Positions 1 to 9,072 of a stretch of 38,589 nucleotides of DNA are shown here, in pieces. Each line of letters opens with the position of its first letter. Within the stretch, counting starts at the first letter, position 1. The stretch comes from Pseudomonadota bacterium (GTDB taxonomy: Bacteria; Pseudomonadota; Alphaproteobacteria; Sphingomonadales; Sphingomonadaceae), in contig JAEWBB010000028.1 in assembly GCA_023391375.1 (NCBI GenBank), positions 1-38,589 on the forward strand. Reading direction: 5' to 3'. A program made the translations under genes and the position numbers. The notes under the pieces are model-generated. The model searched no databases and had not been told where the DNA came from. It was given only the letters and a program-made list of their open reading frames with translations.

Positions 1-1676
1 CGGGTGCCGACCAGAACAACGCGGCGAACTATGTGTTCACGGTCGAGGTTACCAGCGGTGGCAACTACACCGTGACCCTGCTCAAGCAGATCGACCACAC
101 CGGCGCGGGCCTCAGCGGCTCGGGCGATGACCAGATCAAGACGCTCGACCTGTCGGCCGCCTTCACGGTGACCGACAAGGATGGCGACACCGTCCACCTC
201 GACGCCGGCTCGTTCAATGTCGCGATCGAAGACGATATCCCGGGCCAGAACGCCAACACGGTCACGGCCCACGTCGACGAAGACGAACTGCCGAACGGCA
301 TCACCGACGGGGACGGCCAGACGACCGTCGCGACGGGTTCGCTCAGCGGCCTCGTCAACGTCGGCGCGGACCAGCCGGGTACGTTCGGGTTCGACCTGAC
401 CGGCGTCACCCTGCCCACGATCACCTCGGCCGGCCTCGCCGTCACCTACGCAATCGTTAGCGGCAAGCTGGTGGCTTACACCGGTGCCGACCAGAACAAC
501 GCCGCGAACTATGTGTTCACGGTCGAGGTTACCAGCGGTGGCAACTATACCGTCACCCTGCTCAAGCAGATCGACCATACCGGTGCGGGCCTCAGCGGCT
601 CGGGCGATGACCAGATCAAGACGCTCGACCTGTCCGGCGCCATCACCGTGACGGACAAGGACGGCGACGTCGCACACCTCGACACCGGATCCTTCCTGGT
701 CGAGATCGAGGACGACATCCCGGGCCAGAACGGCAACACCGTCACGGCCCACGTCGACGAAGACGAACTGCCCAGCGGCATTACCGACGGTGACGGCCAG
801 ACGACCGTCGCGACGGGTTCGCTCAGCGGCCTGTTCAACGTCGGCGCGGACCAGCCGGGTACGTTCGGGTTCGACCTGACCGGCGTCACCCTGCCCACGA
901 TCACCTCGGCCGGCCTCGCCGTCACCTACGCAATCGTTAGCGGCAAGCTGGTGGCATACACGGGCGCCGACCAGAACAATGCCGCGAACTATGTATTCAC
1001 GGTAGAGGTCACCAGCGGCGGCAACTACACCGTCACCCTGCTCAAGCAGATCGATCACACGGGCGCGGGCCTCAGCGGCTCGGGCGACGACCAGATCAAG
1101 ACGCTCGACCTGTCGGCGGCCTTCACGGTCACCGATAAGGACGGCGACACGATCCACCTCGACGCCGGCTCGTTCAAGGTCGAGATCGAGGACGACATTC
1201 CGACCCAGAACGCGAACAGCGTCTCGGCGCGGGTGGAGGAAGACGAACTGCCGGGCGGCATCACCGACGGCGATGCGTTCACCACGGTCGCGACCGGTTC
1301 GCTCGCCAACCTGGCCAATGTCGGCGCCGACCAGCCGGGCACGTTCACGTTCGAGCTGACTGGTGCGACCTTGCCGTCGATCACGTCGGGCGGCGCGCCG
1401 GTCAATTACACCGTGCTCAGCGGAAAACTGGTGGCCTACATCGGCGCGGACGCGACGATTACCGCCAACCAGGTGTTCACCGTCGAGCTGACGAGCGGCG
1501 GTACCTACACCGTCACGCTGCTCAAGGCGATCGATCACAGCGGGCCGCTGGCCAGCGGCAGCGGCGACGACCAGATCATGACGCTCGACCTGTCGAGTGG
1601 TGTGATGGTCACCGACAAGGACGGCGATTCGATCCACCTCGACGCCGGCTCGTTCAAGGTCGTGATCGAGGATGAT
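1..1676 (+). repeat. 480-bp in-frame tandem repeats in the adhesin gene
   Basis: The period is exactly 480 bp (160 codons). Taking the unit as starting at the IPGQN/IPTQN codons, the full copies are about 237-716, 717-1196 and 1197-1676, preceded by a partial copy (1-236) that continues out of the window. Copies 1 and 2 are nearly identical, and 357-474 matches 837-954 with no difference seen. The 1197-1676 copy is more diverged. Unit length in whole codons allows gain or loss of copies without a frameshift. Confidence 0.95.
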
Positions 1677-4292
1677 ATCCCGACCGTGACGGCGGCATTG
1701 AATGGCGCGGGCAGCGTCACGCTCGACGAGAGCGCGTCGGCCAGCATCGCCAGCACCATCACGCTGGTTGGCATCACCAAGGGCAATGACCTTGACGTGA
1801 CCGGTACCGGCGCCATCGCGCGGACCGTCGGCTCGGCCTCGATCATCACCGCGAGTGCGAACTACGGTGCGGACGGTGCGCATGCAGCGCCCTCGCTGAA
1901 CTACTCGCTGTCGATCCAGGATGCGGCCTCGGGTCTGACCCTGACCGACGGTTCGACCATCGGCCTTTCGATGAACAATAACTCGGTCGTCGGTGTCGTC
2001 ACCAGCGGCACGCTGATCGGCCAGGCGGCGTTCGCGATCTCGATCGATGCGACGTCCGGTGTGCTGACGGTGGAACAGTACCTCTCCCTCAACCACCCGG
2101 ACGCGAGCAACCCGGACGATTCGATCAACATGATCGCGGATCGTATTGCGGCGACGGTCACCGCGACCGACGCCGACAACGACACGGCGACGTCGAACAC
2201 GGTTGATATTTCGACCCAGGTGAAGTTCGAGGATGCCGGTCCGATCCTGACCTCCGCCTCGAACATCAACATCCAGAACTCGGGCGACGTCGCGCACACC
2301 GGCGCCTTTGCCTACTTCCTCGGTTCCGACGGCGCGATGACGGACAACAACGTCTTCAAGACGGTGACCGGAAGCGCGACCGTCAATGGCAACGCGGTCA
2401 GCAACTACATGATCAGCGAGACGTCGGAGAACGCCTTGACGGCGGTCTACAGCTTCTCGTTCGACTATCCGACCGGCACGGGCGGCACCGCCCACGAAAC
2501 CGGTACGCTGACCTTCGACAAGGTGGCGGGTACCTACACCGTTGACCTCGACAACCCGATCGCGGGCTTCAGCGTGCTGGCGACCGCCGGCGCCCCGGCG
2601 AGTGCGTTCATCAACTACAACGCCGACGGCTCGACCTCGAACGGTCCGACGAACATTGCGACTGTGCAGCTGGCGAACAACTTCTTCATCCAGTTCACGG
2701 GTGACAGCGGCGGGTCGCATACGACGGTGGCGCCGGACGGCACGTTCGTTCCGACGACCGGCACCTTCGCGGGTCTCGAGCTGTTCACCGGCTCGGCGGC
2801 GACCGTCACCGTGTCGAGCAGTGCGGCAGGCGTGGCCGGCAACACCCTCCAGGGCGGCGAGGTTCTCGACTTCAATCTGTACACGGCCAACCCGTTCCAG
2901 AACACGGGCACCCCGACGCAGAATGCGACGTCGATGTTCATCCAGCTCGACGGTGTGGGCGCGACGGAAGACATGATCGTCGTCCTCAAGCTCTTCGATA
3001 CCGTATTGGGAACTTACACTAGCAAGGCCCTGATGGTGCAGAATGGCGACATCATCAAAACGAATGCCACGCTGACCGGCACGCCCTATGCGGGCATCAC
3101 GCTGGACAACAATGACGGCCTCGTCGTGATCGAAGCCAACGATTACCAGCAGGGCAATGCCAACCTGGTGATCGTCGGCGCGCAGATCGCGGGTTCGGAC
3201 TCTGGTGTCACGGGCACCGCGATCAACCTGAACGGTGCCGTCGGCGCCTCGGGCGGAAGCAGCGGGACGCAGGCGTTCTCGACCGACGTGAACGACAACC
3301 CGTTCAAGATCCAGAACATCGGCTTCCTGACGACGACCACGACCAACCAGAACGCCTCGCTGTCATTCGACGTCACCATCCAGGATGGCGACGGCGACTC
3401 GATCCACCAGGCGCTCACCGCGACGGTGACCAGCGCGGCCGACTCCTCGACGCCGATTGCGTTGTCGCCGGCGGTGACGACGGTGAATGCGGTCGTCGCG
3501 GACGAAGTCGTCCAGATCGGGGACGGTGGCTTGCTCAAGGGCGACGCGATTGTCAGCACGAAATATTCGGGCGACGCGTACAGCCTGAAGGCTCCCAGCC
3601 TGACGGACGAACAGCGCTTGGTGGCCAACGCGTCGAACGCCAGCCTCCTGGCGGTGGCGGCGGGCGCGCTGGGCATGGCGCAGCCGGCGGCGGCCATCGA
3701 ACAGGATGGGTCCGGAACGGCTGCGACGGAGGATCAGTCGGCTGTCGCTGCACCGTCGGACAGCCCGGCGCCGACCGTCGAAGCGCAGGACAGCCCGGCG
3801 GCCGAATCGCTGGCCGCGCCGAAGGCCGAGCCGGTCCAAGAGGCGCCGTCGGTGCACCACAATGAAGTCGTCACCGACGACAGCAAGGTCGCCATCGACA
3901 CTCCGCACGCCGATGACGGCGCCAATTCGGCGCCGGCCGCAGGGACGGATGCGCAGGTCGCGCCGCCGACTCCGATCGTGGACGTCGCGCCGATGACGGT
4001 GATGGCCGAAGCGGCTCCGGCCGCGAGCGTCGACCAGGGCGGATCGCACCAGAATGCGGTCATCTCTTCGGAGATCATCGAGCAGCCGAACAATGCGATC
4101 GAGCAGGTGCTGGCCAAGTTCGGCGGCCCCGGCGCGATCGAGTCGCTGGCCCAGGTCCAGAGCGATGGCAAGGCCGTCCAAGGGTGGGACAATGCCGATT
4201 TCGCTCACTTGCCGGTCGGCGTGATGGAACACATTGGGGCGGAGGCATCCCTGCTTCACCCCGATGCGGTGCAGCCGGTCATGCACGGCTGA
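1..4292 (+). CDS. Giant repeat adhesin, type I secretion substrate (5'-truncated)
   Basis: Open from base 3 to a TGA at 4290-4292, so the N-terminus lies outside the window; at least 1429 residues are visible. The first ~560 residues are T1SS-143-like repeats of exactly 160 residues, each with acidic turns such as DEDELP, GSGDDQIKTLDL and VTDKDGD, which are plausible Ca2+ sites. A DUF5801-like domain follows (about residues 560-745, with SGLTLTDGSTI and VTATDADNDT), then a long beta-rich part and an Ala/Pro-rich stretch (about 1225-1345). Such proteins are exported by type I secretion and act in surface attachment. The genes directly downstream encode all three parts of such an exporter, which supports the assignment. 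No GGxGxD RTX nonapeptides were seen near the C-terminus, which is unusual. The retention module and any LapG cleavage site would be in the missing N-terminus. Confidence 0.85.
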   Translation, partial: GADQNNAANYVFTVEVTSGGNYTVTLLKQIDHTGAGLSGSGDDQIKTLDLSAAFTVTDKDGDTVHLDAGSFNVAIEDDIPGQNANTVTAHVDEDELPNGITDGDGQTTVATGSLSGLVNVGADQPGTFGFDLTGVTLPTITSAGLAVTYAIVSGKLVAYTGADQNNAANYVFTVEVTSGGNYTVTLLKQIDHTGAGLSGSGDDQIKTLDLSGAITVTDKDGDVAHLDTGSFLVEIEDDIPGQNGNTVTAHVDEDELPSGITDGDGQTTVATGSLSGLFNVGADQPGTFGFDLTGVTLPTITSAGLAVTYAIVSGKLVAYTGADQNNAANYVFTVEVTSGGNYTVTLLKQIDHTGAGLSGSGDDQIKTLDLSAAFTVTDKDGDTIHLDAGSFKVEIEDDIPTQNANSVSARVEEDELPGGITDGDAFTTVATGSLANLANVGADQPGTFTFELTGATLPSITSGGAPVNYTVLSGKLVAYIGADATITANQVFTVELTSGGTYTVTLLKAIDHSGPLASGSGDDQIMTLDLSSGVMVTDKDGDSIHLDAGSFKVVIEDDIPTVTAALNGAGSVTLDESASASIASTITLVGITKGNDLDVTGTGAIARTVGSASIITASANYGADGAHAAPSLNYSLSIQDAASGLTLTDGSTIGLSMNNNSVVGVVTSGTLIGQAAFAISIDATSGVLTVEQYLSLNHPDASNPDDSINMIADRIAATVTATDADNDTATSNTVDISTQVKFEDAGPILTSASNINIQNSGDVAHTGAFAYFLGSDGAMTDNNVFKTVTGSATVNGNAVSNYMISETSENALTAVYSFSFDYPTGTGGTAHETGTLTFDKVAGTYTVDLDNPIAGFSVLATAGAPASAFINYNADGSTSNGPTNIATVQLANNFFIQFTGDSGGSHTTVAPDGTFVPTTGTFAGLELFTGSAATVTVSSSAAGVAGNTLQGGEVLDFNLYTANPFQNTGTPTQNATSMFIQLDGVGATEDMIVVLKLFDTVLGTYTSKALMVQNGDIIKTNATLTGTPYAGITLDNNDGLVVIEANDYQQGNANLVIVGAQIAGSDSGVTGTAINLNGAVGASGGSSGTQAFSTDVNDNPFKIQNIGFLTTTTTNQNASLSFDVTIQDGDGDSIHQALTATVTSAADSSTPIALSPAVTTVNAVVADEVVQIGDGGLLKGDAIVSTKYSGDAYSLKAPSLTDEQRLVANASNASLLAVAAGALGMAQPAAAIEQDGSGTAATEDQSAVAAPSDSPAPTVEAQDSPAAESLAAPKAEPVQEAPSVHHNEVVTDDSKVAIDTPHADDGANSAPAAGTDAQVAPPTPIVDVAPMTVMAEAAPAASVDQGGSHQNAVISSEIIEQPNNAIEQVLAKFGGPGAIESLAQVQSDGKAVQGWDNADFAHLPVGVMEHIGAEASLLHPDAVQPVMHG

Positions 4293-4306
4293 CGCGTAAA
4301 CGCGGC

Positions 4307-4334
4307 GACCGGCCCTTTGTGGACCGGGCCGGTC
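4307..4334 (+). promoter_or_regulatory. GC-rich hairpin between adhesin and exporter genes
   Basis: A perfect 9-bp stem (GACCGGCCC paired with GGGCCGGTC) with a 10-nt loop lies 15 nt after the adhesin stop and about 25 nt before the next start codon. No T-tract follows, so it is not a standard intrinsic terminator. It could be a partial terminator or an mRNA-stabilising end that keeps adhesin mRNA above exporter mRNA (inference). Confidence 0.5.
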
Positions 4335-4359
4335 AGCCGAAGACCAGAAGGGGGAAGAC

Positions 4360-5838
4360 ATGAAGAAGCAATGGATGCTGCTCGCGGCAGGGGCGCTGGT
4401 CATCAGCGCATCTCCCGCATTGGCCACCGACCTGCGTGAAGCGGTCCAGGCGGCCCTGAACACCAACCCGGACATCCGCCAGGCGATCGCCAACAAGCAG
4501 GCGACACGGGCCGAGCGCAAGCAGGCGCAAGGCCTGTGGTATCCGCGCGTGTCGGTCGAGGCTTCGGCCGGCATTCGCCGCCTGAGCAACCCGAGCCGGC
4601 GCCGCATCGGCTTCGGCGATGACACGCTCTATCCGCTCGAAGCCGACCTGGTCGGCGACCAGCTGCTGTTCGACATGGGCGGCCGGCAGGCCGACATCCG
4701 CCGCCAGGCGGCCCGGACCGACGCCGCCGCGGCTCGGATCGAGGAGCGTAGCGAATTCGTCGCGCTCAACACCGCCCGCGCCTACATCGACTATCTGCTG
4801 CAACAGCGGCTGGTGGCGATCGCCGAAGACAATGCGGCGTTCCACCAGAAGCTCGCCGGCGACCTTCGCGAAGGCGTGTCGAAGGGCTCGATTTCGATTG
4901 CCGACCAGCAACAGGCCGAAGAGCGCCAGCAGTCGGCCCGCGCCCGGGTGACCGAGGCCCGCGAGGATCTCGACACTGCGGCGATCGAATTCCAGACCCT
5001 GACCGGCCTGCCCATCGACAATGTGACCATGCCGCCCGACCTGTCGCAGTACATGCCGGCGACTCTGGCCGAGGCCGAAGCGATGGCGCGCAGCAACAAC
5101 CCGCGCGTCCAGGAAGCGCTGGCCGACCTTGCCGCGCAGCGCGAAGTGATCAAGTCGGCCCGTTCCGAATTGGGTCCGAAGGTCAACCTCGAAGGCCGCG
5201 CCCGCATCGGCCATGACATCGACGGCTTCGAAGGCCGGACGACCGACGTCATGGGCCGGGTGGTCGCCCGCTGGACGCTGTTCAACGGCGGCACCAACAT
5301 CCAGAACGTCCGCGAACAGGAAGCCCGCGCTACCGAGGCGCACGGCCGCGTGTTCGAGCAGACCCGCCAGGCGGAACAGGATGTCCGTGCCGCGTGGAGC
5401 CGGCTGACCAACCAGTCGCGCCTCGCCGGGGAACTGGAAACGCAGGGCCGCGTCAGCGACGACCTGCTGCTTAGCTATCGCGAGCAGTTCAACGTTGGCC
5501 GCCGTTCGCTGCTCGACGTGCTCGATGCGCAGAACACCCGCTTCAACGTCCAGGAAAAGGTCGAATCGGCCCGCCTCGCCAAGCTGTACGCCCAGTATCG
5601 GGTGCTGGCTGCAGCGAACCGGCTGATCGAGGCGCTCGGCGTCAACATGCCTGCAGAGGCTTGGAGCAACGAGCGGACGGCCTATCGGGTCAACGTGATC
5701 CCGCCGGAAGACATGCAGGAGTCGAGCCTCCCGCAGCCGGTGATGGGACCGCCCGCTTCCTATGCGCCGGCCCCGGTGGCCGAGCCGGCGCCGGTCGAGC
5801 CTGCCCCGATGCCGGAGCCGGCCCCGGCCGGACAGTAA
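4360..5838 (+). CDS. TolC-family outer membrane channel of the type I secretion system
   Basis: A 492-residue protein with a Sec signal peptide ending near ALA22 and two outer-membrane-efflux (OEP) halves, about residues 25-215 and 235-425. The helices are rich in Ala, Gln, Glu and Arg, as in TolC tunnels, and the family stretch FNVGRRSLLDVLDAQNTRF is present. It should form the trimeric channel through the outer membrane and periplasm, docking on the HlyD-type adaptor encoded three genes on. The last ~50 residues are a Pro/Ala/Glu-rich tail beyond the usual TolC core. A good Shine-Dalgarno (GAAGGGGGAAG) precedes the ATG. It lies between the adhesin and the ABC exporter genes, the arrangement of LapE-type channels. 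Confidence 0.92.
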   Translation: MKKQWMLLAAGALVISASPALATDLREAVQAALNTNPDIRQAIANKQATRAERKQAQGLWYPRVSVEASAGIRRLSNPSRRRIGFGDDTLYPLEADLVGDQLLFDMGGRQADIRRQAARTDAAAARIEERSEFVALNTARAYIDYLLQQRLVAIAEDNAAFHQKLAGDLREGVSKGSISIADQQQAEERQQSARARVTEAREDLDTAAIEFQTLTGLPIDNVTMPPDLSQYMPATLAEAEAMARSNNPRVQEALADLAAQREVIKSARSELGPKVNLEGRARIGHDIDGFEGRTTDVMGRVVARWTLFNGGTNIQNVREQEARATEAHGRVFEQTRQAEQDVRAAWSRLTNQSRLAGELETQGRVSDDLLLSYREQFNVGRRSLLDVLDAQNTRFNVQEKVESARLAKLYAQYRVLAAANRLIEALGVNMPAEAWSNERTAYRVNVIPPEDMQESSLPQPVMGPPASYAPAPVAEPAPVEPAPMPEPAPAGQ

Positions 5839-5859
5839 GGCGTTTCGAAAGGACCGGAT

Positions 5860-8028
5860 GTGAGCTTCGTTTCCTGGCTTGATGACTCGCTTTCCCGCGA
5901 GGTCGATCCGGTCCTCGATTGCCTAGCCTACCTTGCGCGCCAGGCGGACCGACCGTCTTCCCCGGTTCTCCTGCGCGCCGGTTTGGCCCTCAACGAAGAC
6001 GGCCTTCTCCCCTTCCACCAGATCGAGCCCGCGCTCGACCAGGCCGGGATGCGGGGGGAGGCCCTTCACGGGAAGATCCGCAGCTGGCGGGACGAACAAT
6101 TGCCCGCCATCCTGTCGATGGCCGGCGGACGCGCGGTCGTGCTGCTCGACAAGCGCGGCCACGAAGGCCTGGTCTACGCGCCGGGAGTGGCCGAACCGAT
6201 GTGGGTGGGCCTCGACCAGGTCGAGCAGGCCTATGCCGGCGAAGCGATTTCCGTCGAAGCCGACCCGACGCGCGAACGCGAAGGCGAGCGGCCTTGGGAC
6301 AAGGCGCGTCGCAGCCACTGGTTCTGGTCGGAAGTGTGGAAAGCACGCCGCGAATTCTGGCCGGTGATGCTGGCTGCGCTGGTGGTCAACCTGCTCGCAC
6401 TGGCGCTGCCGCTGTTCACGATGAACGTCTACGATCGCGTCATCCCCAACAAGTCGGAAGCGACCTTGTGGGTGCTGGCCGTCGGCGTCCTGCTGGCGTT
6501 CGGGTTCGATTTCGTGCTGCGCCTCGCGCGCTCGCAACTGATCGACGAGATCGCCCGCAAGCTCGACGCCAAATATTCGCAGAAGCTGTTCGAAAAGGTG
6601 ATGAACCTGCCGCTGGCCGAACGCCAAGGCTCGACCGGTGCCTTCGCCAAGCGCGTCAGTGAATATGAAAGCGTTCGCGACTTCTTCGCCTCGACCACGG
6701 TCGTGCTGCTGGTCGACATCAGCTTCATGCTGATCTTCCTGATCCTCATCACGGTGCTGGCCGGCTGGCTCGTGCTGGTGCCGCTGGTGGCGATCGCCGC
6801 GACGGTCATCGCCGGATTCGCGCTGCAAAAGGCGATGGGCAAGGCGGCGGTCGACGCGCAGGCCGATTCGAGCCTCCAGCATTCGGTGCTGGTCGAATCG
6901 ATTGGCGGCATGGAGACCCTGAAGGCCGCCCGCGCCGAAGGCCAGATGCTCGGCCGCTGGCGTCGCTTCGCGGCGATGTCGGCCTCCACGCAGGTGCGCA
7001 TGCGCCGCCTGACGACGCTGGCCGTCAACATGGCCTCGATCTCCCAGCAGCTGATCAGCATCTTCCTGGTGATCGGCGGGTTCTACCTGTTCAACAGCGG
7101 CAAGATCACGATGGGCGCGATCATCGCCATCGTCATGCTGGCGGGCCGCGCCATGGCGCCGGTCGGCCAGTTCGCCTTCACCATCACCCGCGGCAAGCAG
7201 GCGATGACCACGCTCGCTTCTCTCCAGCGCCTGATGGAAGGGCCGGACGAGCGCATCGGCGTGGGCCGCACGACGGTGCCGGAAATTCGCACCGGCCATA
7301 TCGAACTCAAGAACGTCACCTTCCGCTACCCGATGTCGGGCCGCGACAGCCTGTCGGAGGTCAACCTCAAGATCGGCGAGGGCGAGCGGATCGGGATCAT
7401 CGGGCGAGTCGCGTCGGGCAAGTCGACGCTCGGCCGGGTCCTGTGCGGCCTCTATGCGCCGACCGACGGCGAGATGCTGATCGACGGCCTCGACAGCCGC
7501 CAGTACCATCCGCACCAGCTGCGCGAGGCGTTCCGCTACGTGGCGCAGGACAGCGAGCTGTTCACTGGCACGGTGCGCGAAAACCTGCTGCTCGGCAGCC
7601 CCCGCGCGACCGACGAGGAACTGATGAGCGCGGTCACGCGCTCGGGCGCCGACATCTTCCTGTCGCGCGATGCATCGGGTTTCGACTTCCCGATCGGCGA
7701 GCGCGGTTCGCGCCTGTCCGGCGGCCAGCGCTCGTTGCTGGTGCTGGCCCGCGCCCTGGTCACCCCGTCGAAGATGCTGTTCCTCGACGAGCCCACCGGG
7801 TCGATGGACAGCCAGACCGAAGCCTATTTTATCGACCACCTCGACAAGGCCATCCTCCCCGGCCAGTCGCTGGTGGTCGCCACCCATCGCCACAACATGC
7901 TGAAGATCTGCAACCGCCTGATCGTCATCGATGGCGGGAAGATCTTCGCCGACGGCCCGCGCGACGCGGTGATCGCGCGGCTGCAGGAAGCCCAGCCGGC
8001 GGCCCAGAGCCAGGAGGCGTCGCAATGA
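5860..8028 (+). CDS. Type I secretion permease/ATPase (LapB/HlyB-type)
   Basis: A 722-residue inner-membrane ABC exporter that should power adhesin export. The order is an N-terminal C39-like domain (about 1-140), a membrane domain with hydrophobic segments from about residue 165 to 450, then the nucleotide-binding domain. Visible motifs are Walker A GRVASGKST (about 515-523), signature LSGGQ (619-623), Walker B MLFLDEPT (639-646, D643 and E644) and the H-loop His676. The N-terminal domain has Cys in VLDCLAYLAR but no clear catalytic His, so I read it as the non-cleaving C39-like domain typical of exporters of large adhesins. The start is GTG with AAAGGA upstream; the ATG two bases earlier runs straight into TGA. 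The stop overlaps the next start as ATGA. Confidence 0.94.
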   Translation: MSFVSWLDDSLSREVDPVLDCLAYLARQADRPSSPVLLRAGLALNEDGLLPFHQIEPALDQAGMRGEALHGKIRSWRDEQLPAILSMAGGRAVVLLDKRGHEGLVYAPGVAEPMWVGLDQVEQAYAGEAISVEADPTREREGERPWDKARRSHWFWSEVWKARREFWPVMLAALVVNLLALALPLFTMNVYDRVIPNKSEATLWVLAVGVLLAFGFDFVLRLARSQLIDEIARKLDAKYSQKLFEKVMNLPLAERQGSTGAFAKRVSEYESVRDFFASTTVVLLVDISFMLIFLILITVLAGWLVLVPLVAIAATVIAGFALQKAMGKAAVDAQADSSLQHSVLVESIGGMETLKAARAEGQMLGRWRRFAAMSASTQVRMRRLTTLAVNMASISQQLISIFLVIGGFYLFNSGKITMGAIIAIVMLAGRAMAPVGQFAFTITRGKQAMTTLASLQRLMEGPDERIGVGRTTVPEIRTGHIELKNVTFRYPMSGRDSLSEVNLKIGEGERIGIIGRVASGKSTLGRVLCGLYAPTDGEMLIDGLDSRQYHPHQLREAFRYVAQDSELFTGTVRENLLLGSPRATDEELMSAVTRSGADIFLSRDASGFDFPIGERGSRLSGGQRSLLVLARALVTPSKMLFLDEPTGSMDSQTEAYFIDHLDKAILPGQSLVVATHRHNMLKICNRLIVIDGGKIFADGPRDAVIARLQEAQPAAQSQEASQ

Positions 8029-9059
8029 CCGCGATCACCCTGTGCCGCGACGAGCCCGTGATGCGGATCGGACTGGTCATGCTGGCAATTGCCGCAGCGC
8101 TCCTCGCGAGCCTTGCTTCGTTCGGCGGGCGGCTGGCGATGGCCAGCGCCGAGCCGGTCGACGCGCCGGCGCCGAAGGAAGCGGTCGCGCTGATCCAGGC
8201 CACCTCGGGTGAAGCTTCCGTCACGATGCGTGCCGTCGGGCTGGACGCGAAGCTGATCAACGCCTCGCTGCCGTTTAACGCCGGCCCGATCCGCGCCGCC
8301 GCGCCGTTCGACCTGACGGGCGGCGAGCTCGACCATCGCCGCGCCCTGCTGTGCCTGACGCAGGCGGTCTATTACGAGGCCGGGTTCGAGCCGCTCGAGG
8401 GTCGCCGTGCCGTCGCACAGGTAGTGCTTAACCGCCTGCGTCACCCGGCTTTCCCGAAATCGGTGTGCGGCGTGGTCTACCAGGGGTCGAAGAGCCCGGT
8501 GTGCCAGTTCAGCTTCGTCTGCGACGGGTCGCTCTACCGTGCGCCGGCCGCCGGGGCATGGCGCGAGGCGCGGGAGATCGCGGCGGCCGCGCTGGCCGGT
8601 TACGTCGAACCGACCGTCGGATCCGCCACCCACTATCATGCCGACTATGTCGCGCCGCGCTGGGCGCCACTGCTTGCCAAGGTTAGTCAGATCGGAGCGC
8701 ACATCTTCTATCGCTGGCCTGGGGCGTGGGGCCTGCCGGCGGCGTTTACCGGCCGCTACATCGGCGAGCCGGCAGATCCGCTGTCGCTCCGCCCGCCGCT
8801 CCGTGTCGCCGCTCTTCCGGTCGACGGCGTGCTGCCGGTCGACGCGCCCGTGACCGGCCCGATCAGCGACGGCACCGTGCTGAAGCGCGCGCCGAACGAT
8901 GTGGGCGGCCTCCTCGATACCAGCAAGGGCTGGACCCTCCACATTCCCTCCCCTGAGGAGAGCGGATCGGCCACCGCGGCCGCGCTCTCCTCGCAAAAGG
9001 GCGCGCCTGCCACCGCCGAGGTCACGACCACGGCGGCAGTCGCGCTGGCGTCGCGTTAA
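8025..9059 (+). CDS. SleB-type cell wall hydrolase inside the secretion operon
   Basis: A 344-residue protein with an N-terminal membrane anchor (about residues 12-35) and a periplasmic hydrolase_2/SleB domain (about 105-215). Recognisable family features are LLCLTQAVYYEAGFEPLEGR, containing the expected catalytic Glu in YYEA, then RRAVAQVVLNRLRHPAFP, VCQFSFVCDG and THYHADYVAPRW. SleB-like enzymes are lytic transglycosylases cutting peptidoglycan glycan strands. The tail of about 100 residues is Pro/Ala/Ser-rich. The start was chosen because its ATG overlaps the exporter stop by 4 nt (ATGA), implying translational coupling. The adaptor gene follows directly. This context suggests local opening of the wall for assembly of the secretion channel. 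Substrate and activity are inferred. Confidence 0.85.
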   Translation: MTAITLCRDEPVMRIGLVMLAIAAALLASLASFGGRLAMASAEPVDAPAPKEAVALIQATSGEASVTMRAVGLDAKLINASLPFNAGPIRAAAPFDLTGGELDHRRALLCLTQAVYYEAGFEPLEGRRAVAQVVLNRLRHPAFPKSVCGVVYQGSKSPVCQFSFVCDGSLYRAPAAGAWREAREIAAAALAGYVEPTVGSATHYHADYVAPRWAPLLAKVSQIGAHIFYRWPGAWGLPAAFTGRYIGEPADPLSLRPPLRVAALPVDGVLPVDAPVTGPISDGTVLKRAPNDVGGLLDTSKGWTLHIPSPEESGSATAAALSSQKGAPATAEVTTTAAVALASR

Positions 9060-9072
9060 GGACATGAATTCG

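Noticed and set aside
7443..8024. N-terminal extension of the cell wall hydrolase frame by 194 codons
   Set aside because: It overlaps the exporter ATPase domain. The ATGA overlap start gives a normal membrane-anchored hydrolase.
5923..8025. A 700-codon minus-strand frame opposite the ABC exporter
   Set aside because: It is a high-GC antisense shadow; the plus-strand protein has every ABC motif.
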